A stretch of DNA of 64,000 nt from Allobosea sp. Its GTDB lineage: Bacteria; Pseudomonadota; Alphaproteobacteria; Rhizobiales; Beijerinckiaceae. Shown here in pieces: positions 37,015-44,696 of this stretch. The notes under the pieces are model-generated. The model had not been told where the DNA came from, did not search any database, and was given only the letters and a program-made list of their open reading frames with translations. The stretch is taken from assembly GCF_030695125.1 (NCBI RefSeq), contig NZ_JAUYTP010000030.1, forward strand, positions 1-64,000, written 5' to 3'. Made by a program: the position numbers and the translations under genes. Numbering within the stretch: position 1 is the first letter of the stretch; every line of letters starts with the position of its first letter.

Positions 37015-37575
37015 TCAGCGCGGCGCCGTCGTGCTCTCGCGCATCGCCTCTTCCGACGTCAGGAAGGCCTCGACTTCGGGCCCAGGCCCGGGGCTCTCCT
37101 GCAGGGTCCCGATCTCGGCCATCAGCCTCGCGACGGGGACATAGGCACGGTTGGCGCGATCATAGAGGGCGGCGCGCACGAGGGCATGCGCCGCCACGAC
37201 CTCTTCGCCATCCTTGCCGCGGATGAGGACGCGATGCCGGATTACCAGCCAGGTCTCCGTCCAGCACAGGATCGCGGTTTCGACCCGGAACGGCTGGAAC
37301 GGACGCAGTTCGCGGCGAAAACGGATCATGCCGGCATTGACGACCGGCACCCAGCGATGCCGCAGCACCGCCCGCCAGAGCCCGGTCCGCAGCATCAGGT
37401 CGGTGCGGCCGAGATCCATCAGCGACCAGTAGCGGCCGTTGTTCATGTGCAGCGAGGTATCGAGATCATGCGGCCAGACGCGAAAGCCGAGCCGGGAGGG
37501 ATCGGCCAGGGGCTCGAGCCGCGGGCCGAACCGGCTCGAGACCAGCAGCCAGATCAGGCGGAACCAGAGATTCAT
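37015..37575 (-). CDS. Thioesterase family protein (hot-dog fold)
   Basis: A 186-residue acyl-CoA thioesterase-like protein of the THEM6/FcoT-like hot-dog group. The N-terminus MNLWFRLIWLLVSSRFGPRL looks like a membrane-associating helix. The core has FRVWPHDLDTSLHMNNGRYW, with the DxxxHMNN motif of hot-dog thioesterases; SLMDLGRTDLMLR follows. The start at 37575 was chosen over an open frame reaching 37632, which adds unusual residues. Its stop lies 6 bp from the end of the large kinase gene, with which it is convergent. The substrate is unknown. Confidence 0.88.
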   Translation of the reverse strand: MNLWFRLIWLLVSSRFGPRLEPLADPSRLGFRVWPHDLDTSLHMNNGRYWSLMDLGRTDLMLRTGLWRAVLRHRWVPVVNAGMIRFRRELRPFQPFRVETAILCWTETWLVIRHRVLIRGKDGEEVVAAHALVRAALYDRANRAYVPVARLMAEIGTLQESPGPGPEVEAFLTSEEAMRESTTAPR

Positions 37576-37623
37576 GGCGCACCCCGCGGGTCGGACGCCG
37601 GGCAGCGCCGCTCTACGATCATC

Positions 37624-37643
37624 ATGGTTCACGTATGAACCAT
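37624..37643. promoter_or_regulatory. Palindromic operator candidate, TetR-like
   Basis: ATGGTTCA-CGTA-TGAACCAT is a perfect eight-bp inverted repeat with a four-base spacer, in the divergent region between the thioesterase and the phosphatase. Its length and symmetry suit a TetR-type dimer, but no such regulator is encoded nearby. Confidence 0.55.
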
Positions 37644-37774
37644 TTGACCGGGCAAGACCAGCGACGAGACCGCGCCGCGACGTTGCGCCGGATGACGGCG
37701 TCCCATGGCTGGCTTAACAGCAGGTCGCGCTCGCCAACACCGTCAGCCGCACGACACCACGCCCAGGGGACCCC

Positions 37775-38287
37775 ATGCCAACCCTCCACGTCTCTCCCTT
37801 GTCGAAGCTCCACGACACGGTTGCCGCCGTTGGCGCCAGCCATCTCGTGACGCTGATCAATGTCGATACCGTCGTCGAACGCCCCTTCGGCATCGCCGAA
37901 AGCAACCATCTCTTTCTCGGCATGTCCGACATCAGCGCCCCGATGGACGGCCATGTCGTGCCCGCCGAACTCCATGTCGAGCGCTTCCTGGCCTTTGCGC
38001 GACGCTGGGACCGGGCCGCGCCGCTGGTGATCCATTGCTGGGCGGGAATCAGCCGCTCGACGGCTGCGGCCTATATCGCGGCCTGCGCGCTCGGCCCCGC
38101 CCGCGACGAGGACGCGATCGCCACCGAGCTGCGCCGTGTCGCCCCTTCCGCCACGCCCAATGCCCGCCTCGTCGCGCTCGCCGACGCGATGCTCGGCCGC
38201 GACGGCCGCATGAGCGCGGCGATCGCCCGGATCGGCCGCGGCGCGGACGCGTTCGAGGGCACACCGTTTGCGCTACGGCTCGACTGA
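37775..38287 (+). CDS. Small dual-specificity/tyrosine phosphatase family protein
   Basis: A 170-residue cytoplasmic phosphatase-like protein. The active-site loop VIHCWAGISRST fits the HCX5R(S/T) signature of cysteine phosphatases, with nucleophile Cys88 and phosphate-binding Arg94. An upstream segment, GMSDISAPMDGHVVPAELHV, may supply the general-acid aspartate. The family is common in Hyphomicrobiales; members are annotated as tyrosine phosphatases but substrates are unknown and could be proteins, RNA 5' ends or inositol phosphates. It is transcribed divergently from the thioesterase. Confidence 0.88.
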   Translation: MPTLHVSPLSKLHDTVAAVGASHLVTLINVDTVVERPFGIAESNHLFLGMSDISAPMDGHVVPAELHVERFLAFARRWDRAAPLVIHCWAGISRSTAAAYIAACALGPARDEDAIATELRRVAPSATPNARLVALADAMLGRDGRMSAAIARIGRGADAFEGTPFALRLD

Positions 38288-38435
38288 GGCCACCACGGCC
38301 TCGCGGCGCCGGGCAGCTTCGTGCGGCCTCTGACCGCAATGCCGCCGAAATCGGCGGCCCCAGCCAAAATCGATGCAGAAAATTGCTTGCACTGAGCGGA
38401 ATTTGCCATGATGCATCGCGCAAGGGACGGGCATC

Positions 38436-38900
38436 ATGACCATCGAACTCGATTCACGCGACCGCGCCATCCTGCGCATCCTGCAGGCGGATGGCCGCAT
38501 CACCAATTCGGACCTGGCCGAGAAGGTGCACCTCTCGCCATCGGCCTGCCTGCGCCGCGTCCGGCAGCTCGAGGAGAGCGGCCTGATCCGCGGCTATGCG
38601 ATGATCCTCGACGACAAGATCGCGGGGTTTCCGGGGACGGCCTTCGTCTTCGTCACGCTCGACCAGCAGGGCCGCGCCTCGCTGGAGGGCTTCGAGCAGG
38701 CGGTGCTGAACCTGCCCGAGATCCTCGAATGCCATCTGCTCGCCGGGGCGCATGACTATCTGATGCGCGTGATTTACCGCGACAGCGCGGATTTCGAGCG
38801 CATCCACACCGACATCATCACGCAGCTGCCCGGCGTCACCCGCGTGCAATCGACGCTGACGCTGCGCTCGATCAAGAAGAGCTCGGCGCTGCCGGTGTGA
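38436..38900 (+). CDS. Lrp/AsnC family transcriptional regulator
   Basis: A 154-residue amino-acid-responsive DNA-binding protein. The N-terminal winged helix-turn-helix is typical (LDSRDRAILRILQADGRITN, then SDLAEKVHLSPSACLRRVRQ), and the C-terminal RAM domain starts around GRASLEGFEQAVLNLPEILE. The final part, GVTRVQSTLTLRSIKKSSAL, is the classic Lrp ending. Spacing from the preceding phosphatase (148 bp) suggests its own promoter. No amino-acid transporter or catabolic gene lies next to it, so its target is unknown. Confidence 0.94.
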   Translation: MTIELDSRDRAILRILQADGRITNSDLAEKVHLSPSACLRRVRQLEESGLIRGYAMILDDKIAGFPGTAFVFVTLDQQGRASLEGFEQAVLNLPEILECHLLAGAHDYLMRVIYRDSADFERIHTDIITQLPGVTRVQSTLTLRSIKKSSALPV

Positions 38901-39002
38901 CGCCACACGGGGCGGCCGCCCCTGCCTGTGCGCCGCGGCGGCTTTTGGGTTGCGGGTCCCGTCTCTCCGGCCGATAAGCGTGCGGCAAACGGGAATCATG
39001 CT

Positions 39003-39260
39003 GTGAGCGAAGCCATTTCCAACGACGACGTCGCCGCCCTGCCCTTCGAGGCTGCGCTGAAACAACTCGAGGACATCGTCGCCCGGCTGGAGCGCGGCGA
39101 CGTGCCGCTCGAGGAATCGATCGCGATCTACACCCGCGGCGAGGCGCTGAAAGCCCGCTGCGATGCGCTGCTGAAGCAGGCCGAAGCGCGCATCGAGAAG
39201 ATCACCCTCTCCGCCGACGGCAAGCCGACGGGCACCGCACCGCTCGACGTCGACAAGTAG
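39003..39260 (+). CDS. xseB: Exodeoxyribonuclease VII small subunit
   Basis: Small subunit of the nuclease that degrades single-stranded DNA to oligonucleotides; several copies bind one XseA subunit. The 85 residues carry the family core [40 protein letters not shown] and [15 protein letters not shown]. The start is GTG 39003, with GGGA eight to eleven bases upstream. In many alphaproteobacteria xseB is directly followed by dxs; here dxs lies almost 9 kb downstream, and unrelated genes occupy the gap. xseA is not in the window. Confidence 0.96.
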   Translation: MSEAISNDDVAALPFEAALKQLEDIVARLERGDVPLEESIAIYTRGEALKARCDALLKQAEARIEKITLSADGKPTGTAPLDVDK

Positions 39261-39361
39261 GGCATCGCGCCGCGCCCTGAAGGCACCGGACCGGCCCGCC
39301 AGCGGCAGCGGGCTGGCGCTGCTTTGGCGTGGAACGGCCGGAACCGCGCGGCAGCGGCGCG

Positions 39362-41224
39362 TCACAACCTCGCGTTGGCGCCGCCGAGTTCCCCGACGAT
39401 GTGCTTCCAGATCTGCCGCAGGCGGTGGACATGGAGGTCGTCGATCATCACCGTCACCATATGCTGGGTCTCGGTGACGGATGGCTTGCCGCGCGCGCCG
39501 TCGCGGCCCTCTCCGACCGAAGGACCAAGCGCCAGCTGGGTCCGCATGGCCTTGTCGCGCTCGCTGTCGCGCACCAGCAATTCGCCGATGGCGAGCACGA
39601 CGTCGTCAGGCGGCGCAGGCGGCGGCAGCGTAGCCGCCGGCGCGTTCGGGTCCGGGACATGCGGCATCACCGCCCGCTCCAGATCGAAGATCGTCCGGAT
39701 GTTGAGCGTCTTCAGCAGCAGGAACCGATCGGGCCCCGTCACGGTGCAGAGCTGCGCCTGCGCCACCCAGTCGATCGTCTCGTAGATCCCGAACGGACTT
39801 TCGATGTGCAGCATGATCGGGTTGGCAGTGGCGAGGTTCTGCACATCGAAGATGTTCGCCTCCTCCAGGCGGAAGGCGATGAAATTGTCGATGCCGTCGA
39901 TCAGGGTCACCGGCACGAGCTTGGCGTGCGGGTCGAGGTCGGCATAGCGCTCCTTGAAGCTCAGACCCGCCTTCTGAAGCACGAACTGCAGCGCGGCATC
40001 GGGAATGAAGCCGAGCGCAAACGCGATGATCAGCCAGATGGCGCTGACTCCGGCGGCCGGCCCCAATGCCTGGCAGGGTTGGCTGGCCTGGCAGATCGTG
40101 CCGCCTTTCGGATCGCGCAGCGGTTCGGCTGCGGCCGGTGTCACGCCGGCGGTGGGTTGCGCGGGCAAAACGACCGGCGCGCCCGGGCCGGGGGTCGGTG
40201 GCACCACGGGCGGGGCCACGCCCCCCTGAGGCACGATGACGGGCGCGACCGGGGCCGCAGCAGGTGGCACGGTCGGGGGCGGTGCAGGGGGCGATGGCGC
40301 GCCCGATAGGGTCTGCAGCGCCTGGCCCGTCCGGGAGATGGCATTCCCCCAGCTCTCGGCCGTCGGGAAGACGCGGTAGATCACCACGGCCAGCAGCATC
40401 GCCAGCAGGATATGCACGAAGCAGCGCAAGAAGGTGATCGGCGACAGGTCGAAGACGGCGACGGCCCGCAGCAACAAGCGAAGGCTGAAGAAATACCCCC
40501 CCGCGAACGCCAGCATCGCGACGGTGAGGACGTTGACGTGCTGGGCTTCAAACTGCGCCGGATCCCTGATCGTGTTGATGTCGGCGCCGCCCAGCGCCAG
40601 CATGCTCGGCCACAGCCAGGAGCCCACGCCAAAATCCCTGCCGATCCGGGAGACCTCGATCAGCGGCGCGAACAGAATGAACGAGCCGAACCAGGCGATC
40701 ACCATGAAGGGGATCGCGCACACCAGCATCAACCAGTCGGAGCGGATCATCATCGGGAACCGCGGGACGTTCGCCGTCGACTGCTGATGATGCCGTGGCA
40801 TGTCGAGATCGGCGAAGTACTTGCCCTTCACGAACTCGAACGAGACGTTTTGCCTGCTCTTCGCATCTCGCTGGGGGAGCTGAGCCTCCTGCGGAGCCGG
40901 CTGGATCATCCCGTCCTGCTGCACGGGCACCGCTGGCGGGACAGCTGCCGTTCGCGGGGCGGACGGCACGAAATTGAAGGTTTCGGCGAAGAGTTCGATG
41001 AGTTTGATGCGGCTCAGCCGAACTTCATGCCGGATCATGACGATGGCAGCCGGCGTGACGAACGCCATGAAGACAGACGCCCAGATCGCGAAGTCCATCT
41101 GCTTGTCTGCAGCGAACCCGTTCTTGATCAACTGCAGGATGAAGTAGATCGACACGACGAAAAGCGTGATGAAAAGAAACCCTTTCACGAATGATGTGAC
41201 GGGTTTCGGGCTCGAAGCGTCCAT
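39362..41224 (-). CDS. Uncharacterised six-helix membrane protein with proline-rich linker and HhH-like tail
   Basis: I do not recognise this 620-residue protein. Predicted membrane helices lie at about 13-33, 45-64, 164-187, 230-250, 266-285 and 393-414. A long loop between the fifth and sixth is strongly Pro/Ala/Val-rich (308-363) and then has two close cysteines (CQASQPC, 378-384) that could form a disulfide. The soluble C-terminus shows two helix-hairpin-helix-like units (about 437-470, VTLIDGIDNFIAFRLEEANI; and 496-520, RFLLLKTLNIRTIFDLERAV). The start at 41224 is near an ATG with a plausible amphipathic beginning. It is followed upstream by a peptidoglycan amidase gene on the same strand (156-bp gap), suggesting an envelope role. 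Confidence 0.75.
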   Translation of the reverse strand: MDASSPKPVTSFVKGFLFITLFVVSIYFILQLIKNGFAADKQMDFAIWASVFMAFVTPAAIVMIRHEVRLSRIKLIELFAETFNFVPSAPRTAAVPPAVPVQQDGMIQPAPQEAQLPQRDAKSRQNVSFEFVKGKYFADLDMPRHHQQSTANVPRFPMMIRSDWLMLVCAIPFMVIAWFGSFILFAPLIEVSRIGRDFGVGSWLWPSMLALGGADINTIRDPAQFEAQHVNVLTVAMLAFAGGYFFSLRLLLRAVAVFDLSPITFLRCFVHILLAMLLAVVIYRVFPTAESWGNAISRTGQALQTLSGAPSPPAPPPTVPPAAAPVAPVIVPQGGVAPPVVPPTPGPGAPVVLPAQPTAGVTPAAAEPLRDPKGGTICQASQPCQALGPAAGVSAIWLIIAFALGFIPDAALQFVLQKAGLSFKERYADLDPHAKLVPVTLIDGIDNFIAFRLEEANIFDVQNLATANPIMLHIESPFGIYETIDWVAQAQLCTVTGPDRFLLLKTLNIRTIFDLERAVMPHVPDPNAPAATLPPPAPPDDVVLAIGELLVRDSERDKAMRTQLALGPSVGEGRDGARGKPSVTETQHMVTVMIDDLHVHRLRQIWKHIVGELGGANARL

Positions 41225-41380
41225 GGCCGACTTCCGCGCGTTCGAATGGCAGATTCAACTCACAAGGCGTGATCGGCCCCGTCGACGACGACCGGGAGCA
41301 TCCCAGGATGCTTCGCATCGGACTGCACACCCAAAAGTTGCGCGCAGTTTGGAGCGGTGGCGTTCGTCGGCAGGCGCAAT

Positions 41381-42241
41381 TCAGGCCGCCAACGGTACGA
41401 GCCAATTCACATGGGTGAAGCCGGTGACATCGTCATTGCCACCGATCACCTCCGCGACAAGAGCCCAGCTTCCGACGACCTCCACGACATGCACCGTGGT
41501 GCCGTGGGGCAGCTTCTTGATCACCCTGCTGCCGGCGAGCCCAGGATTCTCGCGCAGGTTGAGCCCGTCGCCCGGGGCGTTGACGCGGAACAGGCTGTCG
41601 TTGAAGGCGTCGTCCTCGCGCCCGAAGACGCGAGACCGGATGCTGTCCATGGCCATGGCCGGGCCGGGATCGATCTTGCGGATCGGCGAGATGTCGTCAT
41701 GGCCAACCAGATCCCACCCCTGGATGTCATAGGCGCCGACGATCGCCCGACAGGCGGCAATCAGGGCCTCGATCTGCGCCTCGTCGAAAATCTCCCAGCC
41801 GTGCTCCTGGCCGGGGAAATGTTTGTGCGGAGCAAGCATCACACGGCTTGCCGGTACGCTGGCACCGGTCCAGCTGACCCAGCCTCCTCCCGCGGTGCGT
41901 GAGAGCTTGCCCCAGTTCGCGACTTCGATCCCGACCGAATGCTGATTGATGCCGTTGTGCCCGCGCCAGCGGCTGGCGCCGGCGTGCCATGCGACGCGAT
42001 CAAACGGCACCATCTGCGTGATCTTGCCGTCGTGATCGATCACCAGATGGGCCGATGTCCTGCCATTCGGAGACTGCGACTTGAATGTCTGGATCGCTCC
42101 AGCAGCCGTCGCTCCAGCCGTGTAGTGGACGACGATGATGCTGGGCGCTCCGCCCTCCAGCTGCCCGCCCATGTTGGGCGTGGACACGAAACTCGCGAAT
42201 TTTCCACTGTCCAGCTTCAGCCGGTGATGATCGACCTTCAT
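41381..42241 (-). CDS. N-acetylmuramoyl-L-alanine amidase with SH3-like domain
   Basis: Predicted zinc amidase (Amidase_2, AmpD/T7-lysozyme type) that cuts the lactyl-peptide bond of peptidoglycan. In the 286-residue product all key residues are present: His39 (VVHYTAG), Glu106 (HSVGIEVANWG), His181 (LVGHDDIS), Lys189 and Asp191 (IRKIDPG). A C-terminal bacterial SH3-like domain begins near FRVNAPGDGLNLRENPGLAG and would bind cell wall. No signal peptide is evident from ATG 42241 (MKVDHHRLKL), so release may need phage-like lysis, another exporter, or the activity may be cytoplasmic recycling. It lies just upstream of the unknown membrane protein. Confidence 0.92.
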   Translation of the reverse strand: MKVDHHRLKLDSGKFASFVSTPNMGGQLEGGAPSIIVVHYTAGATAAGAIQTFKSQSPNGRTSAHLVIDHDGKITQMVPFDRVAWHAGASRWRGHNGINQHSVGIEVANWGKLSRTAGGGWVSWTGASVPASRVMLAPHKHFPGQEHGWEIFDEAQIEALIAACRAIVGAYDIQGWDLVGHDDISPIRKIDPGPAMAMDSIRSRVFGREDDAFNDSLFRVNAPGDGLNLRENPGLAGSRVIKKLPHGTTVHVVEVVGSWALVAEVIGGNDDVTGFTHVNWLVPLAA

Positions 42242-42468
42242 GTCCGCCCCCGACAATGTTCGGCCGCGCCAAGAAGCGAGCACCATCGCTGCATCGCCGA
42301 CCCCGCCGTCGGGAGAGAGAACTACAGCTTTTTTAATTGATCAAGTCTTTTTACAACTTTTACGAGCATCAATGAGCGGATCGCGGTTGCGGCTTGCGCA
42401 GTCCGCGGACTTGCTCGCCAGCCCGGTTGCTCCCAGTCTGAAGAGCGCCGCCCCGAGGAGCCCCGACC
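42242..42468. other. AT-rich divergent intergenic region
   Basis: Between the amidase and pirin genes. The stretch 42324-42372 is conspicuously AT-rich (CTTTTTTAATTGATCAAGTC and onward) compared with the GC-rich surroundings and contains the palindrome TTGATCAA at 42335-42342. It probably holds the amidase promoter; the base shift fits recently acquired DNA. Confidence 0.55.
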
Positions 42469-43389
42469 ATGTCCAAGCTTCCTGCCGACGATCCCGTCCT
42501 GGGCGATGCCCGCTCCTGCGCGGCGATCGAGCAGGTGATCGTGCCGCGCGCGCATGATCTCGGCGGTTTTTCGGTGCGGCGGGCGCTGCCCTCGATCGGG
42601 CGCAAGATGGTCGGGCCCTTCATCTTCTTCGACCAGATGGGGCCGGCGGAGTTTCATCTCGGCGAAGGGCTCGACGTGCGGCCCCATCCCCATATCGGGC
42701 TTTCGACGGTGACCTATCTCTTCGACGGGGAGATCATGCACCGCGACTCGCTGGGCACCGAACTCGCGATCCGGCCCGGCGCGGTCAACCTGATGACGGC
42801 GGGGCGCGGCATCGTCCATTCCGAGCGCACCGGGCTGGAGGCGCGCGCCAACGGACCCAGGCTCTACGGTATCCAGGCCTGGCTCGCCTTGCCGAAGACG
42901 CATGAAGAGACCGCGCCGGCCTTCATGCATCATGCCGCGCCCGAGCTGCCACGCATCGTCGAAGGCGGCAAGCGGGTCAGCCTGATCATGGGCTCGGCCT
43001 ATGGCCAGACGTCGCCGGTGTCGTTCCCGTGGGAGGCGCTCTATGCCGAGGCCGTGCTGTCGCCGGGCGCGGTCCTGCCCCTCGATCCCGACTATGACGA
43101 GCGCGCGATCTACATCGTCTCCGGCAAGGTCGACATCGCCGGCGACGAATTCGGGGCGGGGCAGTTGCTGATCTTCAAGCCGGGAGACCGGATCTCGATC
43201 CTGGCGCTCGACCAGACCCGGCTGATGATCGTCGGCGGCGAGCCGATGGACGGGCCGCGCCACATCTGGTGGAATTTCGTCTCCTCCTCGAAGGAGCGCA
43301 TCGACCAGGCCAAGGCGGAGTGGAAGGCGGGGCGCTTCGACACGGTGCCGGGCGACGATACTGAGTTCATCCCGCTCCCGGAGGGGTGA
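42469..43389 (+). CDS. Pirin family protein
   Basis: Bicupin metal protein of 306 residues. The N-terminal cupin carries the metal ligands in their expected places: His73 and His75 (RPHPHIGLSTVTY), His117 and Glu119 (GRGIVHSER). Bacterial pirins include quercetin 2,3-dioxygenases (YhaK/YhhW group) and redox-sensitive modulators of other enzymes; the exact activity here is unknown. The C-terminal cupin begins about residue 190 (EALYAEAVLSPGAVLPLDPD). Its last 23 bases overlap the 3' end of the convergent MFS gene. Confidence 0.94.
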   Translation: MSKLPADDPVLGDARSCAAIEQVIVPRAHDLGGFSVRRALPSIGRKMVGPFIFFDQMGPAEFHLGEGLDVRPHPHIGLSTVTYLFDGEIMHRDSLGTELAIRPGAVNLMTAGRGIVHSERTGLEARANGPRLYGIQAWLALPKTHEETAPAFMHHAAPELPRIVEGGKRVSLIMGSAYGQTSPVSFPWEALYAEAVLSPGAVLPLDPDYDERAIYIVSGKVDIAGDEFGAGQLLIFKPGDRISILALDQTRLMIVGGEPMDGPRHIWWNFVSSSKERIDQAKAEWKAGRFDTVPGDDTEFIPLPEG

Positions 43390-44590
43390 CCTCCGAGACC
43401 GGCATTGCCTTCAACCGGGGCATCGCGGAAACCAGGATCGCCAGCGTCGAGAGGCCAAACAGCGCGACCGGCAGCCAGATCGCGGTAGCGAGGCCAAACC
43501 ATTCGCCCGCGAGCCCGCCGGCCAGCGCCCCGAGCGGCCGCATGCCGTACATCGCCGTGGTCAGGGTCGCGCTGACGCGGCCGAGCAGCGCTTGCGGCGT
43601 TACCGCCTGGCGCAGGCTGGTCTGGGTGATGAACCAGAGGATCGGGCCGAAGCCGAACAGGAAGAAGGCGAGCGCCAGCGCAGGCCCGCCGAGCCCGACG
43701 GGTGCGAGAGCCAGAGCACCCGCGCCGAGCAACGACGAGGCCGGGCCGAAGACCAGCAGCCAGCCTGTCGGCAAACCGGCAATGAGAGAGGCGGTGCCGA
43801 GCGCACCGGCGACCAGCCCGGCGCCATAGGCCGATGAGGCGAGCCCGATCGTCTCCGGCGCCAGCAGCAGGATACGCGCGGCATAGGGCGCGACCATCGC
43901 GGTGAAGGCGAAGAAGGCGAGGTTCCAGGCGATGGCGCACAGCGCGATCGGCCGCAGATAGGGATGGCGCGCGACGAAGGCCGCGCCTTCGGCGATGGCG
44001 CGATGCAGCTTCAGGCGGGCTTGCGCCGGAGGCCGCTCGCCGGGGAGCGACATCGCAGCAGCCAGCACCAGCGCACCCGCCGCGGTGCAGAGCAGCAGCC
44101 CGAACCAACCCTGCCCGCGCGCAACCGCAAAGCCTGCGATCAGCGGTGCCGCGAGGCTCAAAACCGCACGACCGAGTTCGAGCCGGCCATTGGCGCGCGG
44201 CAACTCTGCTAAGGCGACGATGCGCGGCATCAGCACGAAGATCGACAACGCGATGATGACCGGCCCGGTGGCCGCGACGAAGGTCGAGCCCGCCAGCAGC
44301 CAGCCGGTCTGGCCGATCGCGAGCAGGCCCGCGCCCGCCCCGGCGCCGATGATCATCAGCACCCCGCCGAGGCGGATCAGGCTGCGCGGCGCGACGCGGT
44401 CGGCGATGACGCCCGCCGGCAGCGAGACCAGCAGCCAGGCGGCCGATTGCGCGGCGACAAGCAGGCCGACCAGCCGCGGGCTCGCGCCGGCTTGCGTGGC
44501 CGCCAGCGTGATCGTGTCGAGCGCCAACCTGTCGGCGAACTGCGCCATGATCCCGGCCAGCAGCAGGGACGGAAGAAAAAGCGATGACAT
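43367..44590 (-). CDS. MFS transporter
   Basis: A 407-residue major facilitator superfamily permease with about twelve membrane helices (two six-helix bundles split near residue 200). The first cytoplasmic loop reads GVIADRVAPRSLIRLGGVLM, a variant of the MFS motif A (GxxxDRxGRR). The C-terminal half includes ILWFITQTSLRQAVTPQALL, GRVSATLTTAMYG, seen in multidrug-type and enterobactin-exporter-like members. The substrate is unknown. It is downstream of the amidase and binding-protein genes on the same strand, with an inverted repeat in the 106-bp gap, and its end overlaps pirin in convergent orientation. Confidence 0.92.
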   Translation of the reverse strand: MSSLFLPSLLLAGIMAQFADRLALDTITLAATQAGASPRLVGLLVAAQSAAWLLVSLPAGVIADRVAPRSLIRLGGVLMIIGAGAGAGLLAIGQTGWLLAGSTFVAATGPVIIALSIFVLMPRIVALAELPRANGRLELGRAVLSLAAPLIAGFAVARGQGWFGLLLCTAAGALVLAAAMSLPGERPPAQARLKLHRAIAEGAAFVARHPYLRPIALCAIAWNLAFFAFTAMVAPYAARILLLAPETIGLASSAYGAGLVAGALGTASLIAGLPTGWLLVFGPASSLLGAGALALAPVGLGGPALALAFFLFGFGPILWFITQTSLRQAVTPQALLGRVSATLTTAMYGMRPLGALAGGLAGEWFGLATAIWLPVALFGLSTLAILVSAMPRLKAMPVSEVTPPGAG

Positions 44591-44617
44591 GGCGGCCTCC
44601 TGCCTGGATCAGGAGGT

Positions 44618-44660
44618 CTTCCCAGCGATGCCCGGCGGGGCCCACCCGATTTCTGGGAAG
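44618..44660. repeat. Inverted repeat between amidase and MFS genes
   Basis: CTTCCCAG (44618-44625) and CTGGGAAG (44653-44660) are perfect inverted repeats with a 27-base loop, located in the gap upstream of the MFS start on the minus strand. It could be an operator or a weak attenuator for MFS expression. Confidence 0.4.
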
Positions 44661-44696
44661 TCTGCCGCTTCTCCCGCAGTCGCGCCGTGTCGTCGC

